In this document: positions 56,002 through 64,000 of the stretch, piece after piece | Layout: each line of letters opens with the position of its first letter | Numbering within the stretch: the stretch's first letter is position 1 | Origin: QHXQ01 sp963788965 | GTDB taxonomy: Bacteria; Acidobacteriota; Blastocatellia; Pyrinomonadales; Pyrinomonadaceae | NCBI GenBank assembly: GCA_963788965.1 | Contig: CAWBIK010000005.1 | Span: 620,001 to 684,000 of the forward strand | Direction of reading: 5' to 3' | Length of the DNA stretch: 64,000 nucleotides | Notes under the pieces: model-generated | What the model was told of the DNA's origin: nothing | Database searches by the model: none | What the model saw: only the letters and a program-made list of their open reading frames with translations | Translations under genes and position numbers: made by a program

Positions 56002-56334
56002 CTATAATTTGAAATCCTTTTTATCTTGCGCCCCGCCTAGTTGCTCAAGTCGTTCTTGCAGACTACGCACACGGTCGGCGGCCTCTGCGCGCGCACGCTC
56101 ATCTCGCGCCACGTGTTTGAGCGTGCGTTGCTTGGTCGTTGGATCAAGCGTGTAGGTCAAGCGCAAGTGATCGCCGTCGCTTGTGCCGGCCGGGAGTTGC
56201 GCGCGCGGCAGATCAAGCTGCGACTCCTGTTCATCTTCGAGCGTGAGTACGGCCACGTCGCCATCTTCGATGCGATCCACGACGGCATGCACGTCGATGG
56301 TTTGTAGTTCCGATTCGTTAGCACCTTTCGCCAT
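56002..56334 (-). CDS. DUF3006-type small protein
   Basis: 110 aa. The first ~70 residues (VDRIEDGDVAVLTLEDEQES, LDLPRAQLPAGTSDGDHLRL) match the DUF3006 pattern, a small beta domain often encoded beside ComEC-like MBL hydrolases, as here. The C-terminus is a charged helix. ATG 56334 is preceded by GAGG at 6 nt. Two palindromes upstream may control it. Function unknown. Confidence 0.75.
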   Translation of the reverse strand: MAKGANESELQTIDVHAVVDRIEDGDVAVLTLEDEQESQLDLPRAQLPAGTSDGDHLRLTYTLDPTTKQRTLKHVARDERARAEAADRVRSLQERLEQLGGAQDKKDFKL

Positions 56335-56398
56335 CGTAAACCTCACTTGTTAGGTGCGCCAGTTTGTCAGCGCCGCTGAAAACTGAAAAAGCGGCTTG

Positions 56399-56444
56399 GC
56401 ACAATATATTGTGCTTGATGTTTGAATCGTAGGCAATATATTGC
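56399..56444. promoter_or_regulatory. pair of AT-rich palindromes, probable operators
   Basis: GCACAATATATTGTGC (56399-56414) and GCAATATATTGC (56433-56444) are perfect palindromes sharing CAATATATTG. Their centres are 32 bp apart, about three helix turns. They lie upstream of the DUF3006 gene and after the MBL gene, in an otherwise GC-rich region. Likely bound by a dimeric regulator. Confidence 0.7.
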
Positions 56445-56483
56445 GGCTGACCTCTGATCCAATATTACAACGGTTAAAACGTT

Positions 56484-57524
56484 TCACTTGCCGCCGGCCG
56501 CTTTTTTCGATGGCTTCGGCGGCGGGCCGAAGTCGCCGTATTGGATGAAGCCGGACTTGGCAGAGTCGTCTTTTTGGGCAGAGCGACCGGCCCAGAGATC
56601 GCCGGTCGCTTCGTGCGCGGGCGTGATCTTGGGCGTGTCGTGGCCGTCGGTTGTGATCGTGATCTCGCCTTGCAAGTCGGTGCGATAGACTTTGATGTTG
56701 AGCGCCTTCAGGCGGTCGAGTGCTTCGGGCGAAGGATGACCGTAGCGGTTATCCATGCCGCATGAAATGATCGCTGTCTTGAATTGACCTTGCCGCAGGA
56801 ACTCGTCGGAACTGGCGTACTTAGAGCCGTGATGGCCGACCTTGAGCACGTCGGCTTCAATGCGGCCGCCGTTTTGAATGATGCGTTGTTCGGTCTGTGC
56901 TTCGGCGTCGCCGGAGAGCAGCATTGAGAAGTCGCCGTAGTCTAAGCGCACGACGACGGAGTTGGCGTTTGGGTCGTTGCCGCCGGAGCGCAGTTGCTCT
57001 TTTGTAAAGAACGGTTGAATGGGCGCGAGTACGGTGATGACCGCGCCGCCGCCGAGGTCGAAGGTCTGGCCCGGTTGCGCGCCGATGTAGGTGACGCCGC
57101 GCGCTTCAATCGCTTTGAGGAAGTCTTCGTAGTTCTTCGTCGTGTTCGGCACTTTGCTGTCGAGCACGGTTTTGACGGTCGTGCCGTTGATCACTTCGTC
57201 GGCCGCGCCGATGTGATCGGCGTGCGCGTGTGTGGTGACGAAGAGGTCTATGTGATCGACGCCGGAGCGTTGCATGGCGGCGAAGATGGTCTTGCTCTGG
57301 CCGGGGTTGCTGGCATCGACGAGCGCGGTCTTGCCACCCGGCGCGACGATCAGGATCGAGTCGCCTTGCCCGACATCGAGTACGTGTACTTGTAGTTCGC
57401 CCGTCGGCGGCGGCAACTTCGGCCCCGGCTTGCGCCCTAAACGTAAGTAGGCGAACAGCAGCAAGCCAGCGGCTAACGCCAACACGATCAGCAGGCAGCC
57501 GCAGCCGCGCCTGTTTTGGGCCAC
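56484..57524 (-). CDS. exported MBL-fold hydrolase, ComEC/Rec2-like
   Basis: 346 aa. An N-terminal membrane anchor (CLLIVLALAAGLLLFAYL) precedes an MBL domain: VHVLDVGQGDSILIV, the metal motif TTHAHADHIGA, and LSGDAEAQTE, VGHHGSKYAS with further ligands. This is the ComEC-like nuclease/hydrolase type, often exported. GTG start at 57524 with GGAGAG upstream. It lies 33 nt after purF. It may be in the purine operon by position only; the substrate is not known. Confidence 0.85.
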   Translation of the reverse strand: MAQNRRGCGCLLIVLALAAGLLLFAYLRLGRKPGPKLPPPTGELQVHVLDVGQGDSILIVAPGGKTALVDASNPGQSKTIFAAMQRSGVDHIDLFVTTHAHADHIGAADEVINGTTVKTVLDSKVPNTTKNYEDFLKAIEARGVTYIGAQPGQTFDLGGGAVITVLAPIQPFFTKEQLRSGGNDPNANSVVVRLDYGDFSMLLSGDAEAQTEQRIIQNGGRIEADVLKVGHHGSKYASSDEFLRQGQFKTAIISCGMDNRYGHPSPEALDRLKALNIKVYRTDLQGEITITTDGHDTPKITPAHEATGDLWAGRSAQKDDSAKSGFIQYGDFGPPPKPSKKAAGGK

Positions 57525-57557
57525 GATGATCTCTCCGAATTAATTAGGACTAAACTG

Positions 57558-58988
57558 TTATGCTTCGCCCGACGGCACAGGCTCGCGCTCGCGCGCAAAT
57601 TGCGTCTCGGCTTCGCGCGTGATGCGCGTCGGGTAACGCCCGGTCCAGCAGGCGACGCACGACGCCTCGGCCGCGAGTCCGGTCGCTTTCAGCATGCCTT
57701 CGAGCGACAGATAACCCAACGAGTCAGCGCCGATGAAGTTGCGTATCTGTTCGACCGACATCTGCGCGGCGATCAAGTCGGCCTTGTTCGGCGTGTCCAC
57801 GCCGTAGAAGCAAGGGCTGATGGTCGGCGGGCAACTGATCCGCATGTGAACTTCGCTCGCGCCCGCTTCGCGCACCATCCGCACGATCTTCTTCGAGGTT
57901 GTGCCGCGCACGATTGAATCGTCGATGAGCACGACGCGGCGGCCGTCGATCAGATGCCGAACGGGGTTGAGTTTGATGCGGACACCAAACGAGCGGATCG
58001 ACTGCTGCGGTTCGATGAAGGTGCGATGGACGTAGTGATTGCGCACCAAGCCTTGCCGAAAACTGCGTCCGCTTTGCGCCGCGTAGCCGATGGCGGCGGC
58101 GACGCCCGAATCGGGCACGGGCACAACGATGTCGGCTTCGGCCGGCTGCTCGACGGCGAGTTGCTTGCCCATTAAATGACGCGAGCGGTTGACGGATTGA
58201 CCGAAGATAAGCGAGTCGGGGCGCGCAAAATAGACGTGCTCGAAGATGCACATCGAATGCGGGCGAACGGGCAAAGGATGCGACGAGTGCAGGCCCGCTT
58301 CGTCGATCACGATCATCTCGCCCGGTTCTACGTCGCGCACGTAACGCGCCTCGATCAGATCGAAGGCACACGTCTCGGAGGCGACGACCCACGCGTCGCC
58401 CAACCGACCAAGCGCGAGCGGGCGAAAGCCGCGCGGGTCGCGGATCGCAATCAAGGCCGACGGCGTGAGAAACAGCATCGAGAACGCGCCTTCAGTCTCG
58501 CGCAACACTTCGGGAATGGCTTCGACGATGCCTTGCGCTTGCGAGCGCGCGATGCCGTGCAGGACAACTTCTGTGTCGGAGGTCGAAGAGAAGATCGCGC
58601 CCGCGCGTTCTAAGCGTTTGCGTTCTTCGGTGGCGAAGGGAAGGTTGCCGTTGTGGCAGATGGCGACTTGCCCGTGCTGGCAGGCGACGAGGAAAGGTTG
58701 CGCCTCGCGGATCGAGACTTCGCCGGCCGTCGAATAACGCACATGCCCGATGGCGCTCGCACCGGGCAGGCGGTTCAAACGTTCAGCGCCGAACACGTCG
58801 GGCACAAGTCCCATCGCGCGTTCCGAGCGTAACTCGTCGCCGTCGGATGCGACGATGCCGCACGACTCCTGCCCGCGATGTTGCAACGCGTAGAGGCCGA
58901 GGTACGCAAGTCGCGCGGCCTCAGCGTGCCCGTAGATGCCGAACACGCCGCACTCGTCGCGGAACTTGTCTGTCGCAGCGTTGCTCAT
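57558..58988 (-). CDS. purF: amidophosphoribosyltransferase
   Basis: 476 aa. First committed step of purine synthesis. The nucleophilic Cys follows a 12-residue propeptide (MSNAATDKFRDECGVFGIYG), so self-cleavage is expected. The PRPP site is VVLIDDSIVRGTTSKKIV. Cys residues in SMCIFEHVYF, SCPPTISPC and CVACW fit the [4Fe-4S] cluster of the Bacillus-type enzyme, so the protein is likely oxygen-sensitive. First gene of the minus-strand purF-MBL-DUF3006-purM-purN run. Confidence 0.96.
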   Translation of the reverse strand: MSNAATDKFRDECGVFGIYGHAEAARLAYLGLYALQHRGQESCGIVASDGDELRSERAMGLVPDVFGAERLNRLPGASAIGHVRYSTAGEVSIREAQPFLVACQHGQVAICHNGNLPFATEERKRLERAGAIFSSTSDTEVVLHGIARSQAQGIVEAIPEVLRETEGAFSMLFLTPSALIAIRDPRGFRPLALGRLGDAWVVASETCAFDLIEARYVRDVEPGEMIVIDEAGLHSSHPLPVRPHSMCIFEHVYFARPDSLIFGQSVNRSRHLMGKQLAVEQPAEADIVVPVPDSGVAAAIGYAAQSGRSFRQGLVRNHYVHRTFIEPQQSIRSFGVRIKLNPVRHLIDGRRVVLIDDSIVRGTTSKKIVRMVREAGASEVHMRISCPPTISPCFYGVDTPNKADLIAAQMSVEQIRNFIGADSLGYLSLEGMLKATGLAAEASCVACWTGRYPTRITREAETQFAREREPVPSGEA

Positions 58989-59056
58989 TTATTAGATCAA
59001 CCGGCTCAGGCAATGATTTAATCGTCGGCGAAAACGCATTGTATCACGAGCGCAGC

Positions 59057-59165
59057 AATGATGAAGGCTGAAGAAGAAATGATGCACGATGACTGATGAA
59101 TAAGGAATAGCTTGTCTGTCATGCATCGTTCGTCATTCATCGTTCATGGTTCTGCCTGCATCATT
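59057..59165. repeat. family D hairpin repeat, copy 2
   Basis: AATGATGAAGGC and GCCTGCATCATT at the ends pair with one mismatch, and GCACGATGACTGATGAA pairs loosely with the TCATTCATCG side. The centre GAATAAGGAATAGCT matches the copy at 23318. Between the divergent purF and redoxin genes. Confidence 0.75.
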
Positions 59166-59220
59166 CCGCCTTTCTGTTATGATGTTAGTTATTCCGACGA
59201 TAGACAGGAGGGTTGCGACC

Positions 59221-59469
59221 GTGGAAGTGAAAGTATACGGCGCGGATTGGTGCGGCGACACGCAGCGCACGCTTAAGCGCCTGCGCGAGTTGGGCGTCGC
59301 CTTCAGGTACGTTGACATCGAACAGGACGAGACGGCGCGCGCTTGGGTCAGGGAACACAACGACGGCAAGGAGCGCAAGCCGACGCTCGACCTCGCCGGG
59401 CAAGTGCTCTCAACGCCGACCGACCGCGAGTTGGAAAGCGCCCTGCGCGAAAAAGGCTTCATGGCGTGA
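59221..59469 (+). CDS. glutaredoxin-like protein with CGDT motif
   Basis: 82 aa. Thioredoxin-fold redoxin: VEVKVYGADWCGDTQRTLKR has a single Cys (CGDT in place of CxxC), then YVDIEQDETARAWV and KPTLDLAG with the cis-Pro. GTG start at 59221, preceded by AGGAGGG at 8 nt, which fixes the start against longer frames. A monothiol redoxin role (de-glutathionylation or Fe-S handling) is likely but untested. Confidence 0.85.
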   Translation: MEVKVYGADWCGDTQRTLKRLRELGVAFRYVDIEQDETARAWVREHNDGKERKPTLDLAGQVLSTPTDRELESALREKGFMA

Positions 59470-59613
59470 ACGGCCGGGCAGGGCATTGCGACGCGGCAGT
59501 GGGCAACCGGCTTTACGTGCAGGCCGGCCCGCCTGGCCTATGTTTGTTGGCGTGCGCCGCGCGATGTTACTTTGTGTGCGCGCACCGTCCGCTGTTGCGT
59601 CTCCAACTGAATC

Positions 59614-60108
59614 GTGCACGCGCCTGAGACAAAGCGAAACATCTTGGCCGCCGTGCTGCGCGTGGGCTTGCTCGTCGCCCTCGTCGGCGCGGGCTGGCGT
59701 ATCTATCAGCGTTTGCCCGGCGACGAAATGGACGCGGGCAGCGCAGGGCGTGGCAGCCCGACGACCTTGCGTATTGTGCTGCGCGGCGCGCAGGGCGCGA
59801 ACGTTGACGTGCGGCTTTTCTCCGTGGACGTGGCGGCCGTGCAGCGCGAGTTCACCTCTGAACGCCGGCCCGGCGTGCGCTTTGAAGACTTCTTAACGCG
59901 CCGCATGCAGGGGCGCGCACCCGTCGCCACCCGACTCGACGCCGCCGGTCAAACGTTCGTCGCCATCCAGCCCGGCCGCTGGTGGATTCATGCGACCCTC
60001 GACGGCGCAGAGGAGATCACATGGCGCTTGCCCGTCAACGTCGCCGGCCGCGAACAGACCGTCGAACTCACACCCGACAACGCGTACATGAAGACAAAAA
60101 GTTTCTGA
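59614..60108 (+). CDS. hypothetical membrane-anchored protein
   Basis: 164 aa. One N-terminal helix (ILAAVLRVGLLVALVGAGWR) anchors a small domain with beta content (TLRIVLRGAQGANVDVRLFS; PVATRLDAAGQTFVAIQPGR; VAGREQTVELTP). No family recognised. GTG start. Between the redoxin stop and this start lie 144 nt containing a possible 53-codon frame from a GTG at 59466, which overlaps the redoxin stop. Confidence 0.6.
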   Translation: MHAPETKRNILAAVLRVGLLVALVGAGWRIYQRLPGDEMDAGSAGRGSPTTLRIVLRGAQGANVDVRLFSVDVAAVQREFTSERRPGVRFEDFLTRRMQGRAPVATRLDAAGQTFVAIQPGRWWIHATLDGAEEITWRLPVNVAGREQTVELTPDNAYMKTKSF

Positions 60109-60110
60109 AG

Positions 60111-60170
60111 TGAATCGTGAATAGATAAGAACTGGTTTTGATCTATTCACGATTTACGATTCACGATTCA
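60111..60170. repeat. family B hairpin repeat, copy 3
   Basis: Arms 60111-60126 and 60141-60156 pair over 16 nt with one mismatch, and further CGATTCA words follow to 60170. It sits 4 nt before the alcohol dehydrogenase start. Confidence 0.85.
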
Positions 60171-60174
60171 TCGC

Positions 60175-61135
60175 ATGAAAGCACTTCGATACGAACATGA
60201 TCAGTTGCGCGTTGCCGATGTTGCTGTGCCTGATGCGGGCGGACGAGGCGTTGGTGCGCGTGACGTGTTCGGGGATTTGCAACACCGATGTTGAGATCGT
60301 GCGTGGCTACGCGGGCTTTCAAGGGACGCTGGGGCACGAGTTTGTCGGCGTGGTCGAGCGCGCAAGCGATGAACAACTAATCGGGCAACGTGTGGTCGGC
60401 GAGATTAACGCGGGTTGTGGGCGTTGCGCTTTGTGTCGCGCGGGCGATCCGCGCCACTGTCCCGCGCGCACTGTACTTGGCATCGTCGGGCGCGACGGCG
60501 CACACGCGGAATACTTGCGGCTGCCTGTGGTCAACCTCGTGCCCGTGCCGGGTGAAGTCGCGGACGAGCGCGCCGTCTTCACAGAACCGCTCGCGGCCGC
60601 TTGCGGCATCTTAGAACGCACACAGATCACGGCGGCCACGCGCGTGGCCGTTATCGGCGACGGCAAACTCGGTCTGCTCTGCGCGCAGGCGCTCAAGGCT
60701 TTGACGAATGCGGTCGTGCTGCTCGTCGGCAAGCACCAAACTAAGTTGGACATCGCGCGTCGCCGCGACATAGAGACGATGCTGGTGGATGAAGTATCCG
60801 ACAAGACTATGCGTGCGTTCGACGTTGTGGTCGAAGCGTCGGGTGCGGCGCGCGGCTTCGCGTTGGCGCTCGACTTGTTGCGCGCGCGCGGTGTGCTTGT
60901 GCTCAAGTCAACTTTTCACGGCGCGACCGAGTTGGCGGCGGCGCGCATCGTCGTGGACGAAATCAGCGTCGTCGGCTCGCGCTGCGGTCGCTTCCGGCCC
61001 GCGCTTGAGTTGCTCAAAGCAAATGCCGTCGATGTCGATTCACTTGTCAGCGAAACATACCCGCTCGCCGACGGCGTGCGCGCAATGGAACGCGCAAGCA
61101 CGCGCGGCGTGATCAAAGTTTTATTAAGACCATAA
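60175..61135 (+). CDS. zinc-dependent alcohol dehydrogenase (MDR), one frameshift
   Basis: About 319 aa when repaired, shorter than the usual ~340. N-terminus from ATG 60175 reads MKALRYEHDQLRVADVAVPD. At about 60239 one base too many (GGCGGAC) shifts the frame; it continues DEALVRVTCSGICNTDVEIV with the catalytic Cys, then TLGHEFVGVVE and the structural-zinc group CGRCALCRAGDPRHC. The Rossmann fold has VAVIGDGKLGLLCAQAL. NAD(P)-dependent oxidation of an alcohol or polyol is expected. Confidence 0.87.
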
Positions 61136-61138
61136 CGA

Positions 61139-61244
61139 AGCGGTCAGCGGTCAGCGGTCAGATTTCAGCAAAACCAAAACAGTCATTATTGGTTAACCGC
61201 CTGACAAGTTTTAGCTGATCGCTGACTGCTGATCGCTGACCGCT
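61139..61244. repeat. family C hairpin repeat, copy 2
   Basis: The 31-nt arms (61139-61169 and 61214-61244) pair with about five mismatches. The left arm is three copies of GCGGTCA. Located between the dehydrogenase and transporter genes, 3 nt before the transporter start. Confidence 0.8.
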
Positions 61245-61247
61245 TCT

Positions 61248-62246
61248 ATGCGCTTGAGAGCCAATCTCGCGGCGGACGCGGCGCTCGTGGTGACGACGCT
61301 CATCTGGGGTTCGACGTTCATCATGGCGAAGGACATCCTGACGCGTTGGCCGCCGATTACTTATCTGGCCTGCCGGTTCGGGTTGGCGGCGTTGGTGCTG
61401 TGCCTGTTGTTCGGGCGCGACGTGAGGCAGGCGCGGCGCGAGGCTTGGCGCGCGGGCGCGATCTTGGGCTTGCTGATGGGCGGCGGGATCGGGTTGCAGG
61501 CGGCGGGGCAGGTCTATACAAGCGCGTCGAAGTCTGCGTTCGTGACGGGGTTGACGACGCCGCTCGTGCCCTTCGTCGCGTATGCCTTGCTGCGCGTGCG
61601 GCCGAATGTGGAGAACATGTTGGGCGTGCTGCTGGCGTCCATTGGCGGCGCGCTGATCCTGTTGCCACAGGGCGCGGGCGTGATCAATCAAGGCGACCTG
61701 TTGACGCTCGCGGCGACCGGCCTCTTCGCCATGCACATCACGTTGATGAGCCGTTACACGCGGCGCTACGGCGTGCGCGAGTTGACGGTCTTGCAGATCA
61801 CGAGCGCGGCTCTGATCTTTCTGTTGGTCCTGACGGGCGCGCATCTCGGCGTGCGCGTCACGAGTGCCGCATGGCTGCCGGCCTTTCTGGCGCGCGAGAC
61901 GGGCCCGCTCGCGTGGGACGGCCGCATCCTGTTACAACTTGGCTATCTCGCATTGGTCGCCACGCTCGGTTCGTTCCTGTTGTGGGCGTGGGGGCAGGCG
62001 CGCATGTCCGCGACGCACGCCGCGATCATCTTCAGCCTCGAACCCGTCTTCGCCACCATGTTCGCCGTCGCCGTCGGCGGCGCAAGCGAGTGGATGGGCG
62101 GGCGCGCTTATGTGGGCGCGGCGCTCGTCTTCGCGGGCATCATCGTGTCGGAGTTGCGCTGGACGGGGCAGAGAAGCAGGCAGCGCATGAAAGCCGACGG
62201 GCCCACCGCAGACGATGCCGTGGGGATAGAAGAGGGCCACGGCTGA
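61248..62246 (+). CDS. EamA/DMT family transporter
   Basis: 332 aa, about ten membrane helices in two EamA repeats: AALVVTTLIWGSTFIMAKDIL with the usual WGSTF, then PPITYLACRFGLAALVLCLL, and in the second repeat TLGSFLLWAWGQARMSATHAA with IFSLEPVFATMFA. Members export amino acids, nucleosides or other metabolites; the cargo is not known. The ~25-residue C-terminus is charged. Its start follows the family C hairpin directly. Confidence 0.88.
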   Translation: MRLRANLAADAALVVTTLIWGSTFIMAKDILTRWPPITYLACRFGLAALVLCLLFGRDVRQARREAWRAGAILGLLMGGGIGLQAAGQVYTSASKSAFVTGLTTPLVPFVAYALLRVRPNVENMLGVLLASIGGALILLPQGAGVINQGDLLTLAATGLFAMHITLMSRYTRRYGVRELTVLQITSAALIFLLVLTGAHLGVRVTSAAWLPAFLARETGPLAWDGRILLQLGYLALVATLGSFLLWAWGQARMSATHAAIIFSLEPVFATMFAVAVGGASEWMGGRAYVGAALVFAGIIVSELRWTGQRSRQRMKADGPTADDAVGIEEGHG

Positions 62247-62369
62247 TCGTGTTTCAGCTATATGCTTCGCGTTGTTCTTTGCGGCGCGTCTTGCATATCG
62301 GCTATACTCTGCGCACTTGGCGCATAGGCGTCTGTGGTTTGATTGCTGTAGAAGGTGGTAAAGCGATTT

Positions 62370-63955
62370 ATGTATCAACTTCCCAAAGGCGAAACGACTG
62401 AGTCGGAGCAGGCATTGTTGCGTCGCTTGCGCGTCTGGATCGCGGCCTGGCCGTGACGTGTCTGGCGGTGGGCGTGGGCGTGGGCGCGTTGCTCGCGGGC
62501 AAGTCCGTCGTGGCGCAAAACGAACCGGCGCGCACCGAGGCGCAGATCGCGCGCGCGCCCGAAGCCTTGTCGGCCTCGTTCGCCGAGATTGCGAAGCGCG
62601 TCGAGCCGGCGGTCGTTAACATCGACACGGTGTCCGCGCCGCAGGTCGCCGACAGCAAGGACGACAGCGCCGACGAGAACGATAAGGAAGGCTCAAGCGA
62701 CAACCCGTTGATGGACATGTTCCGCAAGCACATGCGCCAACCGGCGCGCGGTGTGGGCAGCGGCTTCATCGTCGATCCGAAGGGCTTGATCGTGACGAAC
62801 CAGCACGTCATTGAAGACGCGACGCGCATCAAGGTGCGTTTGCAGTCGGGCGAAGAGTTGGTCGGCGTCGTGGTTGGGCAGGATGAAGAAACCGATCTCG
62901 CGGTCGTCAAAGTCACCCCGACGCGTGATCTGCCGACGCTCAAACTCGGCAACTCGGACGACGTGCAGGTCGGCGACTGGGTCTTGGCCATCGGCTCGCC
63001 CTTCGGCCTCGATCAAACCGTCACGGCCGGGATCATCTCGACGCGCGAACGGCAGACGCCCGCCTCGACCAACTTCCAGCACTTCCTGCAAACCGACGCC
63101 GCCATCAATCGCGGCAACTCCGGCGGCCCGCTCGTCAACATGCGCGGCGAAGTGATCGGCGTCAACTCGCAGATCGCCACCTCGACCGGCGACTATAACG
63201 GCATCGGCTTTGCGCTGCCCGCGAACGAAGCCTCGTTCGTCTATCGCCAACTCGTCGGCGACACGCATCGCGTGCGGCGCGGCTATCTCGGCGTGCTGCT
63301 TGAATCAGTCAAGCCTGAGTTCGCGCGCGTCTATGGTCTGCCCGAAGCGAAGGGCGCGATCATCACGGACGTGCGCGAAGGTCCGGCAAGCAAAGCGGGC
63401 ATACAAGCGGGCGACATCATCGTCGAGTACAACGGTCAGCCGATCATGAGTTCGCAGGATTTGATCAGCAAGGTTGCGGGCACGCCCGTCAATCAGAACG
63501 TGCAACTCACTTATCTGCGCGACACGAACAACAAACTCGAACGCCGCACGGTCAGCCTCTCTGTCGGCGAACGACCGCCGCTCAACGAGCCGCGTGCGAA
63601 ACCCGTGGGCGCGTCCGACGGCAACAAGGATAAGCCGGCCGCACCGGCTGTCATCCGGCCGGCGCTCGGCGTCAAACTCAGCGAGTTGACCAACGTTTTA
63701 GCCAACGAGAAGAACCTGCGCGGCGTGCGTGGCTTGCTCGTGACTGATGTTGATCCGGGCGGCTTAGCAGCCGACGCGGGCTTGCATGAAGACTATGTGA
63801 TCCAACGTGTCAACCGGCAACCCGTCGCCACGATTGCGGACTTCGAGCGCATCGTCAGCAGTCTCAAACCCGGCGACGCCGTCGTCATGCAGGTCGCATA
63901 CGCATCGACGGGCGGGCGCATCACGCAAGGCATCGTGCAGTTTACTTATCAGTAA
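62370..63955 (+). CDS. HtrA/DegP-type periplasmic serine protease, one frameshift
   Basis: About 528 aa when repaired. ATG 62370 gives MYQLPKGETTESEQALLRRL, and at about 62447 a missing C (GCGGCCTGG) shifts the frame into LAVTCLAVGVGVGALLAGK, a membrane/signal segment. The trypsin-like domain has the triad His (VTNQHVIED), Asp (EETDLAVVKV) and Ser (AINRGNSGGPL). Two PDZ domains follow (GYLGVLLESVKPEFARVYGL at ~280, LGVKLSELTNVLANEKNLRG at ~400). It degrades or refolds damaged envelope proteins. Confidence 0.92.
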
Positions 63956-63958
63956 ATA

Positions 63959-64000
63959 AGTGAATCGTAAATCGTGCATAGATGAACTGCTGTTCCGTCT
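63959..64000. repeat. family B hairpin repeat, left arm, cut by window end
   Basis: GTGAATCGTAAATCGTGCAT followed by AGATGAACTGCTGTTCCGTCT matches the left arm and loop of the other family B copies. The right arm would lie past the window edge. Confidence 0.75.

Noticed and set aside
1..64000. tRNA, rRNA, insertion sequence or prophage genes
   Set aside because: Gene gaps were read for cloverleaf-like sequence, transposase and phage motifs; none was seen. A tRNAscan or covariance search could still find a missed one.

Overview
This 64 kb, GC-rich chromosomal window comes from a Gram-negative bacterium that looks like an acidobacterium (Acidobacteriota, possibly Blastocatellia-like). The lineage is inferred from an Oar-like TonB receptor with an N-terminal carboxypeptidase-regulatory domain, a large TPR protein, the F-type ATP synthase set with b and b' subunits, and AmmeMemo proteins; no rRNA is present to prove it. 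I saw no phage, insertion sequence, CRISPR array, rRNA or tRNA.

The replication origin lies near 43.2-45.7 kb. To its left, on the minus strand, run dnaA, dnaN, recF and gyrB. To its right, on the plus strand, run rpmH, rnpA, yidD, yidC, a jag/khpB-like gene, mnmE, mnmG, parA and parB, with two parS-like sites before parA. The dnaA-dnaN gap holds twelve TGTGGAAA(A/T) boxes and an AT-rich stretch with DnaA-trio-like TAG triplets. Replication is therefore expected to diverge from here, with both gene blocks on the leading strand.

Layout, left to right. 0-4.2 kb: TPR fragment and a minus-strand cluster of ketosynthase, methyltransferase and flavoprotein. 4.4-12.5 kb: Rid-like protein, D-aminoacylase-type amidohydrolase, secreted PIG-L deacetylase, M48 peptidase, broken APC permease and VanZ-like protein. 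12.5-16.8 kb: ATP synthase genes b', b, delta, alpha, gamma, without a, c, beta or epsilon. 16.9-23.3 kb: proC, tyrS, zinc-ribbon protein, ClpX-like ATPase, RDD protein and thiolase. 23.3-27.6 kb: a long non-coding stretch and the TonB receptor. 27.8-38.1 kb: stress-type small proteins, HAD phosphatase, glycosyltransferase, SWIM protein, hydrolase, thioesterase, a 21-bp repeat array, a second flavoprotein and the AmmeMemo pair. 38-54 kb: origin region. 54-59 kb: purF, MBL-fold protein, DUF3006 protein, purM and purN, probably co-transcribed. 59-64 kb: redoxin, zinc alcohol dehydrogenase, EamA transporter and HtrA protease.

Two features run through the whole window. First, many gene gaps carry long near-perfect hairpins whose arms are built from short (mostly 7-8 nt) imperfect tandem words. 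Several sequence families exist, some inside the atp operon, so they are not simply terminators. Second, at least eleven genes, including essential dnaN and mnmG, carry one-base frameshifts, mostly in G/C runs. This points to uncorrected assembly errors rather than gene decay. Such genes are given with their full inferred extent.
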